64,000 bases of DNA from Mycolicibacterium monacense. GTDB taxonomy: Bacteria > Actinomycetota > Actinomycetes > Mycobacteriales > Mycobacteriaceae. The DNA lies in the NCBI RefSeq assembly GCF_010731575.1, contig NZ_AP022617.1, forward strand, positions 1,798,001-1,862,000, given 5' to 3'. The notes under the pieces are model-generated. The model worked only from the letters and a program-made list of their open reading frames with translations, made no database searches and was not told where the DNA came from. Numbering within the stretch: position 1 is the first letter of the stretch; each line of letters starts with the position of its first letter. Positions 38,089 through 48,275 of this stretch are shown here, piece by piece. The translations under genes and the position numbers were made by a program.

Positions 38089-39466
38089 CCGCCTGCTCCC
38101 GCTCGCGTTCGGTGTCAGTGACCGCCGCGGCGATCTCCTCGAGTTCCTCGATCCGCGTTCGGGCGTACGCCTGCTGTTCGGTGATCGTGAGCTGGCCGCG
38201 CTTGGTCGACAGGAACGTCACCGTCCACGAGATCAGCGTGACAATCTTGGTCTTGAACCCGACCAGGTACACCAGGTGCAGGGCCAGCCACGCCAGCCAC
38301 GCGATGAAGCCACCGAACTCGAGCGGTCCGACCTTGGCCACCGCGGAGAACCGCGACACCGTCGCCATCGAGCCCTTGTCGAAGTACTCGAACGGCTGGC
38401 GGAACGCCGGGTTGGCGCCCTTGACCTCGTTCTTGATCAGCTTCGCGGCGTAGCGGGCCCCCTGGATGGCACCCTGGGCCTGGCCCGGCACCCCCTCGAC
38501 GGCGGCCATGTCGCCGACGACGAACACGTTCGGGTGACCCGGGATCGACAGGTCGGGCAGCACCTTGACGCGACCGGCCCGGTCGACCTCCACGTCGCAC
38601 TGGTTGGCCAGATCGCGTCCCAGCGGGCTGGCCGACACCCCGGCCGACCAGACCTTGCACGCCGATTCGATGCGCCGCAGCTTGCCGTCGGGGTCCTTCA
38701 CGGTGATGCCGTTGCGGTCGACGTCGGTGACCATGGCGTTGAGCTGGATCTCGACGCCCATCTTCTCCAACCGGGCCGCGGCTCTCTTGCCCAGCTTCTC
38801 GCCCATCGGCGGCAGCACCGCCGGTGCGGCGTCGAGCAGGATCACCCGGGCGCTGGTCGGGTCGATGTGGCGGAACGTGCCCTTGAGCGTGTAGTCGGCG
38901 AGCTCGGCGATCTGCCCGGCCATCTCCACACCCGTCGGGCCGGCCCCCACGACGACGAAGGTGAGCAGCTTCTCGCGGCGCTTCGGGTCGCTCGAACGCT
39001 CGGCCTGCTCGAACGCGCCGAGGATGCGCCCGCGCAACTCCAGCGCGTCGTCGATCGACTTCATCCCGGGCGCCCACTCGGCGAAGTGGTCGTTGCCGAA
39101 GTAGGACTGACCGGCGCCTGCGGCGATGACCAGGCTGTCGTAGGGCGTCGCGTAGTCGTGGCCCAGCAACTCGGAGTGCACGAGCCGGTTCTGCAGGTCG
39201 ACATGCGTCACGTCGCCGAGCAGCACCTGCACGTTCTTCTGCTTGCGCAGTACCACCCGGGTGGCGGGGGCGATCTCACCCTCGGAGATGATGCCGGTCG
39301 CCACCTGGTACAGCAGCGGCTGGAACAGGTGGTGGGTGGTGCGGGCGATCAGCTTGATGTCGACATCGGCGCGCTTGAGGGTCTTGGCGGCGCTCAGGCC
39401 ACCGAACCCCGACCCGATGATGACGACTTTGTGCCGATCCGTTGGAGTGGCTCCGGGATGGCTCAT
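38081..39466 (-). CDS. ndh: Type II NADH dehydrogenase (NDH-2)
   Basis: 461 residues (463 in M. tuberculosis Ndh). FAD motif GSGFGG near residue 17, NADH motif VVGAGPTGVEMAGQ near 180, quinone-site AQGAIQ near 325, and a C-terminal amphipathic/hydrophobic segment (FIAWLAWLALHLVYLVGF) for membrane attachment. Non-proton-pumping entry of NADH electrons to menaquinone, and the major NADH dehydrogenase of mycobacteria. Convergent with ureD. Confidence 0.96.
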   Translation of the reverse strand: MSHPGATPTDRHKVVIIGSGFGGLSAAKTLKRADVDIKLIARTTHHLFQPLLYQVATGIISEGEIAPATRVVLRKQKNVQVLLGDVTHVDLQNRLVHSELLGHDYATPYDSLVIAAGAGQSYFGNDHFAEWAPGMKSIDDALELRGRILGAFEQAERSSDPKRREKLLTFVVVGAGPTGVEMAGQIAELADYTLKGTFRHIDPTSARVILLDAAPAVLPPMGEKLGKRAAARLEKMGVEIQLNAMVTDVDRNGITVKDPDGKLRRIESACKVWSAGVSASPLGRDLANQCDVEVDRAGRVKVLPDLSIPGHPNVFVVGDMAAVEGVPGQAQGAIQGARYAAKLIKNEVKGANPAFRQPFEYFDKGSMATVSRFSAVAKVGPLEFGGFIAWLAWLALHLVYLVGFKTKIVTLISWTVTFLSTKRGQLTITEQQAYARTRIEELEEIAAAVTDTEREREQAAS

Positions 39467-39576
39467 CAGTGCTCCTCGACGGGCGGGACATGCGAAATCT
39501 CGCCCTCTACGGTAGTCGGCGGCGCCCGGCGTTGGGCACTCGGTCGGTTGTGGCTTATGCCACGCAGGGCGCGGGA

Positions 39577-40506
39577 TTAAACGCCCAGCACCGGCTTCAA
39601 CAAGGCGGCGACGTCGGTGATGCCGCCCGGCTGGTAGCCGTTGAGGCTGGTGACGGGACTCAAGATGACACTGTCGACGCCGGCGTCGAGCACCTTGGTC
39701 TTGATCTGGTCGACGATCTGCTCGGCGCTGCCGAAGACCGCCTGCTGTTTGAAGTCGTCGGGGATGACGTCGCCGGTGACGTTCTCGTCGATGATCGCCA
39801 CCACCAGCATGCTGGTCTCCAGCGTCGCCGGGTCACGGTCGATCTCTTCGCACTTCTGCTTGACGACCTCGATCTTGCGGGGCAGTTCGTCGAACCCGGC
39901 GATGATGTTGAGGTGGTCGAAGTGGCGCGCGGCCAGCGGGATCGTCTTCTTCTCGCCGCTACCGCCGATCATCAGCGGGATGTGGTCGCGGAAACGCGGC
40001 TCGGCCATCGCCTCCTTGGTGCGGTAGTACTTGCCCTCGACCGTCGGGCGTTCACCTTCGAGCATCGGCAGGATGATCTGCAGCGCCTCGCCGAGCTTGT
40101 TGAAGCGGTCGGTGAACGTCCCGAACTCGTAGCCCAGGGAATCATGTTCCAGCTCGTACCACCCGGTGCCGAGGCCGAGGATCGCGCGGCCCTGGCTGAT
40201 CACGTCGAGCGTGGTGATCGCCTTGACGAGCAGCGTGGGGTTGCGGTAGGTGTTGCCGGTGACCAGCGTGCCGAGCTGGACCCGCTCGGTGGCGGTGGCC
40301 AGCGCGCCGAGCGCGGTGTAGGCCTCGAGCATCGGCGCATCCGGGGTGCCGAGCCCGGGCAGTTGGTAGAAGTGGTCCATCACGAAGACGGAGTCGAACC
40401 CCGCCTCCTCGGCCTCACGTGCCTGCGCGATGACTGTCGGGAAGAGTTCGGCGACACCGGTGCCGTAGCTGAAGTTCGGGATCTGGAGTCCGAGTCGGAT
40501 CGTCAC
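39577..40506 (-). CDS. Luciferase-like (LLM class) F420-dependent oxidoreductase
   Basis: 309 residues, position and length of Rv1855c (307). TIM-barrel flavin/F420 family: opening IRLGLQIPNFSYG, the ESVFVMDHF-like segment (here DSVFVMDHF), ERVQLGTLVTGNTYRNP and GRAILGLGTGWYELEH. F420 rather than FMN is expected for this mycobacterial subgroup. Substrate unknown. Confidence 0.85.
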   Translation of the reverse strand: MTIRLGLQIPNFSYGTGVAELFPTVIAQAREAEEAGFDSVFVMDHFYQLPGLGTPDAPMLEAYTALGALATATERVQLGTLVTGNTYRNPTLLVKAITTLDVISQGRAILGLGTGWYELEHDSLGYEFGTFTDRFNKLGEALQIILPMLEGERPTVEGKYYRTKEAMAEPRFRDHIPLMIGGSGEKKTIPLAARHFDHLNIIAGFDELPRKIEVVKQKCEEIDRDPATLETSMLVVAIIDENVTGDVIPDDFKQQAVFGSAEQIVDQIKTKVLDAGVDSVILSPVTSLNGYQPGGITDVAALLKPVLGV

Positions 40507-40524
40507 TCCGTCAACCCTATCGGT

Positions 40525-41217
40525 CTAGCCGAAGTTCGCGAGCGCACCCCGGCTCACATGCATGGTCTGGCCGGTGATGTGGCGGGCCGCAGGCGTCGAC
40601 AGGAACAGGGCCATCCGGGCGATCTCGGCGGCCACCGCGGGCGGGGTGCTCGACAGACCGTCGTAGGACGGTCCGGCGCTCTTACCGGTCGCGACGGCAT
40701 TGACGGTGATCCCGCGGGTGCCGAAATGGGTGGCCTGCCCGGCGGTCCAGTCGGACAGCGCCGCCTTGATCGCGGCGTCGACGCTGCCCTCGCGGGCCTG
40801 GGCGATGACGACGTTCTCCGGGATGACGTTGACGATCGAACCGCCCGAGCGCAGATGGTCGCCGACGATCTGGACCGTCAGCACGGCCGACAGGACGGTG
40901 GTGTCCAGGGCGCGCCGCCAGGCGAGGGCGTGGTCGGCCAGGCTGAACGTGCGCGGATCCGCCGGGGGATACTGCGGCGCGGGCACGTTGACGAGGGTGT
41001 CGAGGTGGTGCGGGAACAACGAGCGGGCCTCTTCGACGCCGGCCGGGTCGGTGTTGTCGAAGACGATCGAGTCGACGTCGAGTTCCTTGGCGTTGATCTC
41101 CAGGTCCTCACGCCGCGCTCCGGCGATCACCACCCGGTGGCCGTCGTCGCGGAAACCCTCCGCGATCGTCCGGCCCAGATCGGTATCGCCGCCGGTGACC
41201 AGCACCTCCATCGCCAT
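40525..41217 (-). CDS. Atypical SDR-fold protein (Rv1856c-like)
   Basis: 230 residues matching Rv1856c (225) in position. The Rossmann turn is degenerate (VTGGDTDLGRT), and the catalytic YxxxK reads DxxxK (DAAIK), so the tyrosine is missing. Other SDR landmarks remain (SIVNVIPE, GITVNAVATG, ITGQTMHVSRG). It may be a non-catalytic or altered oxidoreductase. 18 bp upstream of the LLM gene, same strand, likely one operon. Confidence 0.8.
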   Translation of the reverse strand: MAMEVLVTGGDTDLGRTIAEGFRDDGHRVVIAGARREDLEINAKELDVDSIVFDNTDPAGVEEARSLFPHHLDTLVNVPAPQYPPADPRTFSLADHALAWRRALDTTVLSAVLTVQIVGDHLRSGGSIVNVIPENVVIAQAREGSVDAAIKAALSDWTAGQATHFGTRGITVNAVATGKSAGPSYDGLSSTPPAVAAEIARMALFLSTPAARHITGQTMHVSRGALANFG

Positions 41218-41344
41218 GACCTCCTCGTGTGGCTTGATCGCCGCGCGCGTGGGCCGCGATCGCCGTCGATGTTACTGGACGGTAGCTATCTCGGGTAATC
41301 CGACGCGCAGACGTTGCGGTATCCCCACCCTCCGGTGACCTAAT

Positions 41345-42154
41345 GTGCATCGCGTGACCGTCACCGAAGGGTCCGCGCTGCCCCGGTGGATCTACGTGCC
41401 GGCAGTCGCCGGCGCGCTGTTCGTGGGCCTGCCGGTGGTCTCCGTGGCCGCGAAGGTCGACTGGCCGCGTTTCACCGCACTGGTGACCAGCGAATCGTCG
41501 GTGGCGGCGTTGGTGCTCAGCCTGCAGACGGCGGCCGCGAGCACGGTGCTGTGCGTGCTGCTGGGCGTGCCGATGGCCATGGTGCTGGCCCGCAGCCCGT
41601 CGCGGGCGGTGCGCGCGGTGCGGCCGGTGATCCTGCTGCCGCTGGTCCTGCCGCCGGTGGTGGGCGGTATCGCGCTGCTCTATGCGTTCGGGCGACTCGG
41701 GCTGCTCGGCCGGTATCTCGAGGCGGCGGGCATCCAGATCGCCTTCACCACGGCGGCCGTCGTGCTGGCGCAGACGTTCGTCTCGCTGCCGTTCCTCGTC
41801 ATCGCCCTGGAGGGCGCCGCGCGGACCGCGGGCACCGACTACGAGGTCGTGGCCGCCACACTGGGCGCGCGGCCGTCGACGGTGTGGTGGCGGGTGTCGC
41901 TGCCGCTGCTCGCACCCGGCCTGGTCTCGGGTTCGGTGTTGGCCTTCGCGCGGTCACTGGGCGAATTCGGTGCCACGCTGACGTTCGCAGGATCCCGAGA
42001 GGGCGTCACCCGCACCCTTCCGCTGGAGATCTATCTGCAACGGGAGAGCGACCCGGACGCGGCCGTGGCGCTGTCGGTGCTGCTGGTCGTCGTCGCGGCG
42101 GTGGTGGTGGTCAGCCTGGGCAGCCGGCGGCTGCGGGCGCAGGGCTGGACGTGA
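41345..42154 (+). CDS. modB: Molybdate ABC transporter permease ModB
   Basis: 269 residues (264 in M. tuberculosis ModB). Six membrane segments with the EAA loop [30 protein letters not shown] near 160-190, and the following [13 protein letters not shown], diagnostic for CysT/ModB permeases. GTG 41345 or GTG 41354 could start the protein. In M. tuberculosis modA precedes modB; here only 127 bp separate it from a divergent SDR gene, so the binding protein must be encoded elsewhere. The stop overlaps modC. Confidence 0.9.
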   Translation: MHRVTVTEGSALPRWIYVPAVAGALFVGLPVVSVAAKVDWPRFTALVTSESSVAALVLSLQTAAASTVLCVLLGVPMAMVLARSPSRAVRAVRPVILLPLVLPPVVGGIALLYAFGRLGLLGRYLEAAGIQIAFTTAAVVLAQTFVSLPFLVIALEGAARTAGTDYEVVAATLGARPSTVWWRVSLPLLAPGLVSGSVLAFARSLGEFGATLTFAGSREGVTRTLPLEIYLQRESDPDAAVALSVLLVVVAAVVVVSLGSRRLRAQGWT

Positions 42155-43227
42155 CCGGGCTGGCGGTGCGGGCGCGAGTGGAGCGCCGGGGTGTCGACGT
42201 CGAATTCGCCGTCGGCCGGGGCGAGGTGCTGGCGGTGCTCGGCCCCAACGGCGCCGGTAAGTCGACGGCCCTGCATGTGGTCGCCGGCGTGGTGCGGCCC
42301 GACGACGGCGTCGTGCGGGTCGGTGACCGCGTGCTCACGGACACCGCCGCGGGTGTGCAGGTGCCGACGCACCGGCGCCGGGTCGGGCTGCTGCTGCAGG
42401 ACCCGCTGCTGTTCCCACATCTACAGGTGGCGGCCAATGTCGCGTTCGGGGCGCGCAGCACCGGTCGATCGCGCGCGAATGCCGTTGCGAGCGCGCGGCA
42501 TTGGCTCGACGAAGTGGGCGCCGCCGACCTGGCCGGTCGGATGCCCCGGCAACTGTCCGGCGGTCAGGCGCAGCGGGTGGCGCTGGCGCGCGCGCTGGCC
42601 GCCGAACCCGAGGTGCTGCTCCTCGACGAACCACTGGCCGGTCTGGACGTCGCCGTCGCCGGTGCGATGCGTCGGGTGCTTCGCGAGGTGCTCACCCGGG
42701 ACGGCCGCTCGGCGGTGCTGGTCACCCACGACCTGGTCGACGTCGCGACACTGGCCGACCGGGTCATCGTCATCGACGGCGGCCGGGTCGCCGAGGAAGG
42801 TCCGGCGGCCTCGGTGCTCGCCGCTCCGCGCAGCCCGTTCGGCGCCCGCTTCGCCGGGGTGAACCTCGTGACCGGCATCGCCGGGCACCGTGGCGTGGTG
42901 CGCGCCGACGGGGTGGACTGGCACGGCGTCCCCGCGGATGACGTGGTGAGCGGTGAACCGGCGGTGGCGATCTTCCGCCCGGCGGCCGTCGCGGTGTACC
43001 GGCAGCGTCCGCACGGGAGCCCGCGCAACACGGTGGAGGTCACGGTCGTCGAGGTCGACAGCAGCGGTCCGGCGGTTCGGGTGCGGGCGGGGGAGTCGGC
43101 GTCCGGCGCGCCCGGCCTTGCGGCCGACATCACCGCGGAATCGGCCGCCGAGTTGCGTCTGACGCCGGGGGACCGCATCCACATGGCGGTGAAAGCCCAG
43201 GAAGTCGCGCTGTATCCGGCGCCGTAA
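42151..43227 (+). CDS. modC: Molybdate ABC transporter ATPase ModC
   Basis: 358 residues. Walker [10 protein letters not shown] near residue 34, signature LSGGQAQR near 130, Walker B VLLLDEP, then a C-terminal TOBE/molybdate-binding domain (~275-355, with [20 protein letters not shown]). Energises molybdate import for molybdopterin enzymes. GTG start within the modB stop (GTGA). Confidence 0.92.
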   Translation: MTGLAVRARVERRGVDVEFAVGRGEVLAVLGPNGAGKSTALHVVAGVVRPDDGVVRVGDRVLTDTAAGVQVPTHRRRVGLLLQDPLLFPHLQVAANVAFGARSTGRSRANAVASARHWLDEVGAADLAGRMPRQLSGGQAQRVALARALAAEPEVLLLDEPLAGLDVAVAGAMRRVLREVLTRDGRSAVLVTHDLVDVATLADRVIVIDGGRVAEEGPAASVLAAPRSPFGARFAGVNLVTGIAGHRGVVRADGVDWHGVPADDVVSGEPAVAIFRPAAVAVYRQRPHGSPRNTVEVTVVEVDSSGPAVRVRAGESASGAPGLAADITAESAAELRLTPGDRIHMAVKAQEVALYPAP

Positions 43228-43394
43228 CGGCCCGCGGTCCCCGTCCGATCCACTGGGCAGAACGTGTTTGGACGGCCCCGGGCGTGGCGGCCGCGAACTG
43301 ACGTGCCCAGCAACCTCGTCCACCTGCTTTGATCTGCGCGCTCAGGCAGACAGCAATCACCGTTTTACTCACATTCACAGCAATTCACACTTGC

Positions 43395-43418
43395 GTCACG
43401 GCGGTAACACGGTAGTTT
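43395..43418 (+). promoter_or_regulatory. apa promoter with MtrA-like direct repeat
   Basis: GTCACG-GCG-GTAACA (43395-43409) is a direct repeat of a GTMACR hexamer at 9-bp period, the arrangement described for the response regulator MtrA. It stands 3 bp before TAGTTT (43413-43418), a TANNNT -10. Transcription would start at or next to the ATG at 43427, that is, leaderless. The site takes the place of a -35 box, as for an activator. The rest of the 199-bp gap (43228-43426) is less G+C-rich with TCACA repeats. Confidence 0.45.
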
Positions 43419-43426
43419 CTTTCACC

Positions 43427-44428
43427 ATGGATGAGCCGGACGTGATGTCGACGCGACGCAGGGGCCTGTCGAAGACGCTGGCGATCGCTGCGGTGGCAGG
43501 CGCCACCGCAGCGGCCCTGGCGATGCCCTCGGTGGCCGGTGCGCAACCCGCACCCCCTCCGCCGCCCCCCGCACCCTCACCGGCGGCGCCGGCGCCGCCG
43601 CCGCCCGGTCCCGGGCCCGTCCCGCCGCCACCGCCTGCGGACCCGAATGCGGCACCGCCGCCCGCGGGCCAGCTTCCTCCGCCGCCCCCGGCGGATCCGA
43701 ATGCACCGCCGCCGGCAGATCCGAACGCCCCGCCGCCGCCCGCGCCGGAACCGGGCCGTGTCGACAATGCCGCGGGCGGGTTCAGCTACGTGGTGCCCGG
43801 CGGGTGGAAGGTCTCCGACGCGACGAACCTGTCTTACGGGCAGGCGCTGCTGACCAGGATTCCGCCGGAGGGTGTCACCAACCCGCCGAACGACACCAGC
43901 GTGCTGCTCGGCCGCCTCGACCTCAAGCTGTTCGCGGGCGCCGAGACCGACAACACCAAGGCGGCCAACCGCCTGGCCTCGGACATGGGTGAGTTCTTCA
44001 TGCCGTTCCCGGGGACCCGGGTCAACCAGTCGACGACTCCGCTCGACGCCAACGGTATGCCGGGCGTCGCGTCGTACTACGAGGTGAAGTTCACCGATAC
44101 GAACAAGCCGAACGGCCAGATCTGGGCCGGTGTGGTCGGCAATCCGGTCGCGCCGGGCACCCCGCGTGGCCAGCGCACGCCGGAACGGTGGTTCGTGGTG
44201 TGGCTGGGGTCGGCCACCAACCCCGTCGACCGGGAGGCCGCGGTCACGCTCGCCAATTCGATCCGGCCGTGGGCGCCGCCGCCCCCACCGCCGCCGCCGG
44301 CGCCGGGCGATCCGAACGTGCCGCCTCCGCCCGCGGATCCGAACGCGCCGCCGCCGCGGCCCGAGGTGGGTGTCGCGGTTCCCGTCGCGCCGGAGAACGT
44401 ACCGCCGGAGATGCGGCCGCAGGGCTGA
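43427..44428 (+). CDS. apa: Secreted Ala/Pro-rich fibronectin-attachment protein Apa
   Basis: 333 residues (325 in M. tuberculosis Apa/FAP/MPT32). Signal peptide with basic start [18 protein letters not shown] and cleavage near VAGAQPAP, a long Pro-rich region with ADPNAPPP repeats, the folded core ([16 protein letters not shown] ... [15 protein letters not shown]), and a second Pro-rich tail. The fibronectin-binding segment FAP core and the SYYEVKF stretch are conserved. In M. tuberculosis the protein is mannosylated on Thr in the Pro-rich parts; here Thr is scarce in those parts, so glycosylation may be less. ATG 43427 chosen from the MDEP.. start and the promoter spacing. Confidence 0.93.
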   Translation: MDEPDVMSTRRRGLSKTLAIAAVAGATAAALAMPSVAGAQPAPPPPPPAPSPAAPAPPPPGPGPVPPPPPADPNAAPPPAGQLPPPPPADPNAPPPADPNAPPPPAPEPGRVDNAAGGFSYVVPGGWKVSDATNLSYGQALLTRIPPEGVTNPPNDTSVLLGRLDLKLFAGAETDNTKAANRLASDMGEFFMPFPGTRVNQSTTPLDANGMPGVASYYEVKFTDTNKPNGQIWAGVVGNPVAPGTPRGQRTPERWFVVWLGSATNPVDREAAVTLANSIRPWAPPPPPPPPAPGDPNVPPPPADPNAPPPRPEVGVAVPVAPENVPPEMRPQG

Positions 44429-44519
44429 TTCCGAGGACGGTCCACATGCCTCGCGCCGATGCGCACGCAAGCCATCGGCGCGGGGCAATGCGGCACCCCG
44501 CGATTGCGGTGCACCGTTG

Positions 44520-44804
44520 TCAGATTCCCGCGCAGATCGACGGCACGAACGGAATGGGGATCGGTACGCAGGCCCCCACGCTGAAGTACGGCGTGATATC
44601 GCCGTTCCACGCCGGCGGCGGTGGGGGCGGTGGCGGCGCAGGAGGGGGCGGTAGACCGACGCAGGTGTTGGACGGCGCGTCGTACACCGTTCCGAATCCG
44701 CATTCCGTAGCGTTGCCGACTGCCGGCGAGATCAGAGCCACCGAAGCGAATGGCGCGATCGCTGCCAATCCGATGACTGCGCACCGGCGAACATTGCCTT
44801 TCAT
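44520..44804 (-). CDS. Small secreted Pro-rich protein
   Basis: 94 residues. A clear signal peptide (basic MKGNVRRC, hydrophobic AVIGLAAIAPFASVAL, cleavage near VGNATE) is followed by a mature part of about 62 residues. The mature part has three Cys (ECGFG, NTCVG, GACVP) plus one near the end (SICAGI), a polyproline run in the middle, and an aromatic/Pro C-terminus. AAGGGAG ribosome-binding site upstream. The Cys pattern suggests two disulfides. No known family recognised, but similar small secreted proteins are common in mycobacteria. Confidence 0.7.
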   Translation of the reverse strand: MKGNVRRCAVIGLAAIAPFASVALISPAVGNATECGFGTVYDAPSNTCVGLPPPPAPPPPPPPPAWNGDITPYFSVGACVPIPIPFVPSICAGI

Positions 44805-44910
44805 GTGGGCTCCCTTCGGTAGTCACCGAGCCCGACCCGTCAATGATAGAACCAGTGACACTTCTCCGAACCGTTATCAACGGGGGCGGTACCGCACCAC
44901 ACGGTGACGC

Positions 44911-45645
44911 TCAGGCCGACAGTTGCCAGACCAGGGCGGCGGCCAGCGCGCCCATCCCGTTCAGGGACCAGTGCAGCGCGATCGGCGCCAGCAGGCTGCC
45001 GCTTCGCTTGCGCAGCCAGGTGAACACGAAACCCGCGATCCCGGTCGCGACGACAGCGAGCACCACGCCGATCACGGTGCCCAGCACCCCGCCCCCGAAC
45101 AGCCGGGTCAGGCCGACATTGCTGCTGGTCAGACCCAGCGACGTGGCGATGTGCCACAGGCCGAACAGCAGGGATCCGGCCGCGGCCACACCGCGGAACC
45201 CCCAGGCCCGGTTCAGCGCCCCGTGCAGCACTCCGCGGAAGGCCAGTTCCTCGGGAATCACGGTCTGCAGCGGGATCACGACCATCGAGGCGATCAAGGC
45301 GCCCGAGATCGTCGCGTAGTTGTTGTTCATGAACATCGGCCGTGTCCACGGCAGCAGGAGGCCGACGGCGATCACCGACAGCACCACGGCCACGGCGGCC
45401 AGGGCGTACCCGGCCCCCGAGCGCCAGTGCTCGCGCCCGAGTCCGAGTTCGGTCCAGCACAGTCCCCGCCTGCGGACCAGGATCAACAATCCGACCGCCG
45501 CTGCGGGCACGGTCGCGATGCTGGCCCAGGGCGTGGTGAAGTGCGCGATGAGGTTGGTGGCCGCCAGCACCGCCACAACAATGGCGATGTCGAGGTAGAC
45601 CCGCATCCGGGGCATCGTCGACGGTTGGGCGTGAACGGCAGTCAT
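44911..45645 (-). CDS. CPBP-family intramembrane metalloprotease
   Basis: 244 residues with about seven membrane segments. CPBP (Abi) motifs are complete: PEELAFRG (EExxxR type, near 146), GLWHIATS (His in second motif) and the final HWSLNG (HxxxN). These Rce1-like proteases cleave within the membrane; bacterial roles include bacteriocin immunity and signal processing. It occupies the position of M. tuberculosis Rv1863c. ATG 45645 preferred because the upstream extension lacks a ribosome-binding site. Confidence 0.8.
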   Translation of the reverse strand: MTAVHAQPSTMPRMRVYLDIAIVVAVLAATNLIAHFTTPWASIATVPAAAVGLLILVRRRGLCWTELGLGREHWRSGAGYALAAVAVVLSVIAVGLLLPWTRPMFMNNNYATISGALIASMVVIPLQTVIPEELAFRGVLHGALNRAWGFRGVAAAGSLLFGLWHIATSLGLTSSNVGLTRLFGGGVLGTVIGVVLAVVATGIAGFVFTWLRKRSGSLLAPIALHWSLNGMGALAAALVWQLSA

Positions 45646-45673
45646 CCGCGCCGATTCTACCGGCGCGAACCGC

Positions 45674-48094
45674 TCACCCGTTGTCGCCGGTGTCCTGTGC
45701 CATGGACTGGGTGCCGTCGGCACGGTAACCGCTGTCCCAACTCCATTCCGAGATCGCGGGGTCGTCCTCGCCGTGTTCACGGGTGTAGGCCCGCGCGGCC
45801 AAGCGCGCGTCGGCCATCTCCTGGCGCAGCCCGGCGGCCTTGGTGCCGAGGCTCTCGACGCGGTCGATGACGTCCATGACCAGATGGAAACGGTCGAGGT
45901 CGTTGAGCATCACCATGTCGAACGGCGTCGTCGTGGTGCCGCGCTCCTTGAAGCCGCGTACGTGCAACTGCTCGTGGTTGGCGTGCCGGTAGGCCAACCG
46001 GTGGATCAGCCACGGATATCCGTGGTAGGCGAAGATGACCGGCTTGTCGGTGGTGAAGATCGAGTCGAACTCCCGGTCGGACAGACCGTGCGGGTGCTCG
46101 GATTCGGGTTGCAGCCGCATGATGTCCACGACGTTGACCACCCGCACCTTGAGGTCGGGCAGCCGGCGGCGCAGGATGTCGGCGGCGGCCACGGTCTCGA
46201 GGGTGGGGATGTCCCCGGCGCACGCCAGGACGACGTCGGGTTCGCCGGTCGTGGTGCTCGCCCACTCCCAGATGCCCAGCCCCCGGGTGCAGTGCGCGAC
46301 CGCTTCGTCCATCGTGAGGTACGTCAGCGCGGGCTGCTTACCGGCGACGATGACGTTGACGTACTGGCGGCTGCGCAGGCAGTGGTCGGCGACCGAGAGC
46401 AGCGTGTTGGCGTCCGGCGGCAGGTAGACGCGCACCACCTCGGGCCGCTTGTTGGCGACATGGTCGATGAACCCCGGATCCTGGTGTGAGGCGCCGTTGT
46501 GGTCCTGGCGCCAGACATGGGACGTGAGCAGGTAGTTCAACGAGGCGATGGGGCGCCGCCAACTCAGGTGCGCACTGCTGGACAGCCATTTGGCGTGTTG
46601 GTTGAGCATCGAGTCGACGATGTGGACGAACGCCTCGTAGCAGTTGAACAGGCCGTGCCTGCCGGTCAGCAGGTAACCCTCGAGCCAGCCCTGGCACAGG
46701 TGTTCGGACAGCACCTCCATGACCCGGCCCGACGGCTCGAGGTTCTCGTCGTCGGGGCTGATCTCCGCCATCCACGCCTTGCCGGTCGCCTCGAACACCG
46801 GCGACAACCGGTTGGAGGCCGTCTCGTCGGGTCCCATGATGCGGAACCGGTCCTGGTTGCGGACGATGACGTCGCGCAGGAACGTGCCTAGGACGCGGGT
46901 GGCTTCGGCGCTCTGCGACCCCGGTTCCTCGACGGGGACCGCGTAGTCACGGAAGTCGGGGAGGTCCAGATCGCGCAGCAGCAGACCGCCGTTGGCGTGC
47001 GGGTTGTCGCTCATCCGACGGGTTCCCTCGGGGGCGAGGGCCTTGACCTCAAGGATCAGACGGCCGTCGTCATCGAAGAGTTCCTCGGGGCGGTAGCTGC
47101 GCAGCCACTGTTCGAGCTGGGCCATGTGGTCGGCGTTGGTGTGGGTCTCCGACAACGGCACCTGGTGCGAGCGCCACGTGCCCTCCACCTTCTTACCGTC
47201 CACCTCGCGCGGGCCGGTCCAGCCCTTGGGCGTGCGCAGGATGACCATCGGCCACAGCGGACGGCCGGGTTCGGAGTCCAGCCGCGCCGCCCGCTGGATG
47301 GCGGCGATCTGGTCGAAGCACTCGTCGAGCGCGGCGGCCATCTGCTGGTGGACGTTGTCCGGATCGTCGCCCGCCACGGTGATCGGCCGGTACCCGTAGC
47401 CGTAGAACAGCGATTCGAGTTCCTCCTGCGGGATGCGCGCGAGCACCGTGGGGTTGGCGATCTTGTAGCTGTTGAGATGCAGGATCGGCAGCACGGCACC
47501 GTCGGTCACCGGGTCGAGGAACTTGTTCGAGTGCCAGCTGGCGGCCAACGGTCCGGTCTCGGCCTCCCCGTCGCCGACGACGCAGGCGACCACCAGATCG
47601 GGGTTGTCGAAGGCGGCGCCGTAGGCGTGCACCAGTGCGTAGCCCAGCTCGCCGCCCTCGTGGATGGAGCCGGGCGTCTCCGACGCCACATGGCTGGGTA
47701 TGCCGCCAGGGAAAGAGAACTGGCGGAACAGCTTTCGCAGTCCGTCGGCGTCCTCGCCGATGTTGGAGTAGACCTCGCTGTAGGTCCCCTCCAGGTAGGC
47801 GTTGGCCACCAGCCCGGGACCGCCGTGTCCCGGGCCGGTGATGTAGATGACGTCGGCGTCGCGTTCGCGGATGATCCGGTTGAGGTGCGCGTAGACGAGG
47901 TTGAGCCCGGGGGTGGTGCCCCAGTGTCCCAGCAACCGCGGTTTGACGTGTTCGGCCCGCAGCTCCTCGCGCAGCAGCGGGTTGTCGAGCAGGTAGATCT
48001 GCCCGACGGACAGGTAGTTGGCGGCCCGCCAGTAGGCGTCGATGAGCCGCAGCTCCTCGTCGGACAGCGTGGGGGCAAGCGTGGTCTCACTCAT
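45674..48094 (-). CDS. xfp: Xylulose-5-phosphate/fructose-6-phosphate phosphoketolase
   Basis: 806 residues, the usual length. Thiamine-diphosphate enzyme splitting xylulose 5-P (or fructose 6-P) with phosphate into acetyl-phosphate and glyceraldehyde 3-P (or erythrose 4-P). Visible family segments: [21 protein letters not shown], the ThDP/Mg motif [24 protein letters not shown], and [12 protein letters not shown]. The start at ATG 48094 (MSETTLAP) is preferred; ATG 48124 is possible. Only 28 bp from the CPBP gene upstream of which it is transcribed first. No acetate kinase or phosphotransacetylase in the window. Confidence 0.94.
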   Translation of the reverse strand: MSETTLAPTLSDEELRLIDAYWRAANYLSVGQIYLLDNPLLREELRAEHVKPRLLGHWGTTPGLNLVYAHLNRIIRERDADVIYITGPGHGGPGLVANAYLEGTYSEVYSNIGEDADGLRKLFRQFSFPGGIPSHVASETPGSIHEGGELGYALVHAYGAAFDNPDLVVACVVGDGEAETGPLAASWHSNKFLDPVTDGAVLPILHLNSYKIANPTVLARIPQEELESLFYGYGYRPITVAGDDPDNVHQQMAAALDECFDQIAAIQRAARLDSEPGRPLWPMVILRTPKGWTGPREVDGKKVEGTWRSHQVPLSETHTNADHMAQLEQWLRSYRPEELFDDDGRLILEVKALAPEGTRRMSDNPHANGGLLLRDLDLPDFRDYAVPVEEPGSQSAEATRVLGTFLRDVIVRNQDRFRIMGPDETASNRLSPVFEATGKAWMAEISPDDENLEPSGRVMEVLSEHLCQGWLEGYLLTGRHGLFNCYEAFVHIVDSMLNQHAKWLSSSAHLSWRRPIASLNYLLTSHVWRQDHNGASHQDPGFIDHVANKRPEVVRVYLPPDANTLLSVADHCLRSRQYVNVIVAGKQPALTYLTMDEAVAHCTRGLGIWEWASTTTGEPDVVLACAGDIPTLETVAAADILRRRLPDLKVRVVNVVDIMRLQPESEHPHGLSDREFDSIFTTDKPVIFAYHGYPWLIHRLAYRHANHEQLHVRGFKERGTTTTPFDMVMLNDLDRFHLVMDVIDRVESLGTKAAGLRQEMADARLAARAYTREHGEDDPAISEWSWDSGYRADGTQSMAQDTGDNG

Positions 48095-48275
48095 TGATGT
48101 CCCGTCGGTGATCTGACTGCTCATGGCGAGCATTGTCATCGGGCATGGTGAACAGCATGTGAGTTCCTGGTACCCGGTTGTGTATCCCTTTATGTGCGCG
48201 CCGCGAGCGGTCGTGCACACTAGAGGCTTGACACCTGTCAACTCTGCCCGTCCGTCACCGTCCAGAGGAGCGTCG

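Noticed and set aside
43540-43770. Frameshift or assembly slip in the apa proline-rich repeats
   Set aside because: The frame stays open through the CCG-rich stretch into the conserved core and the composition matches Apa proteins.
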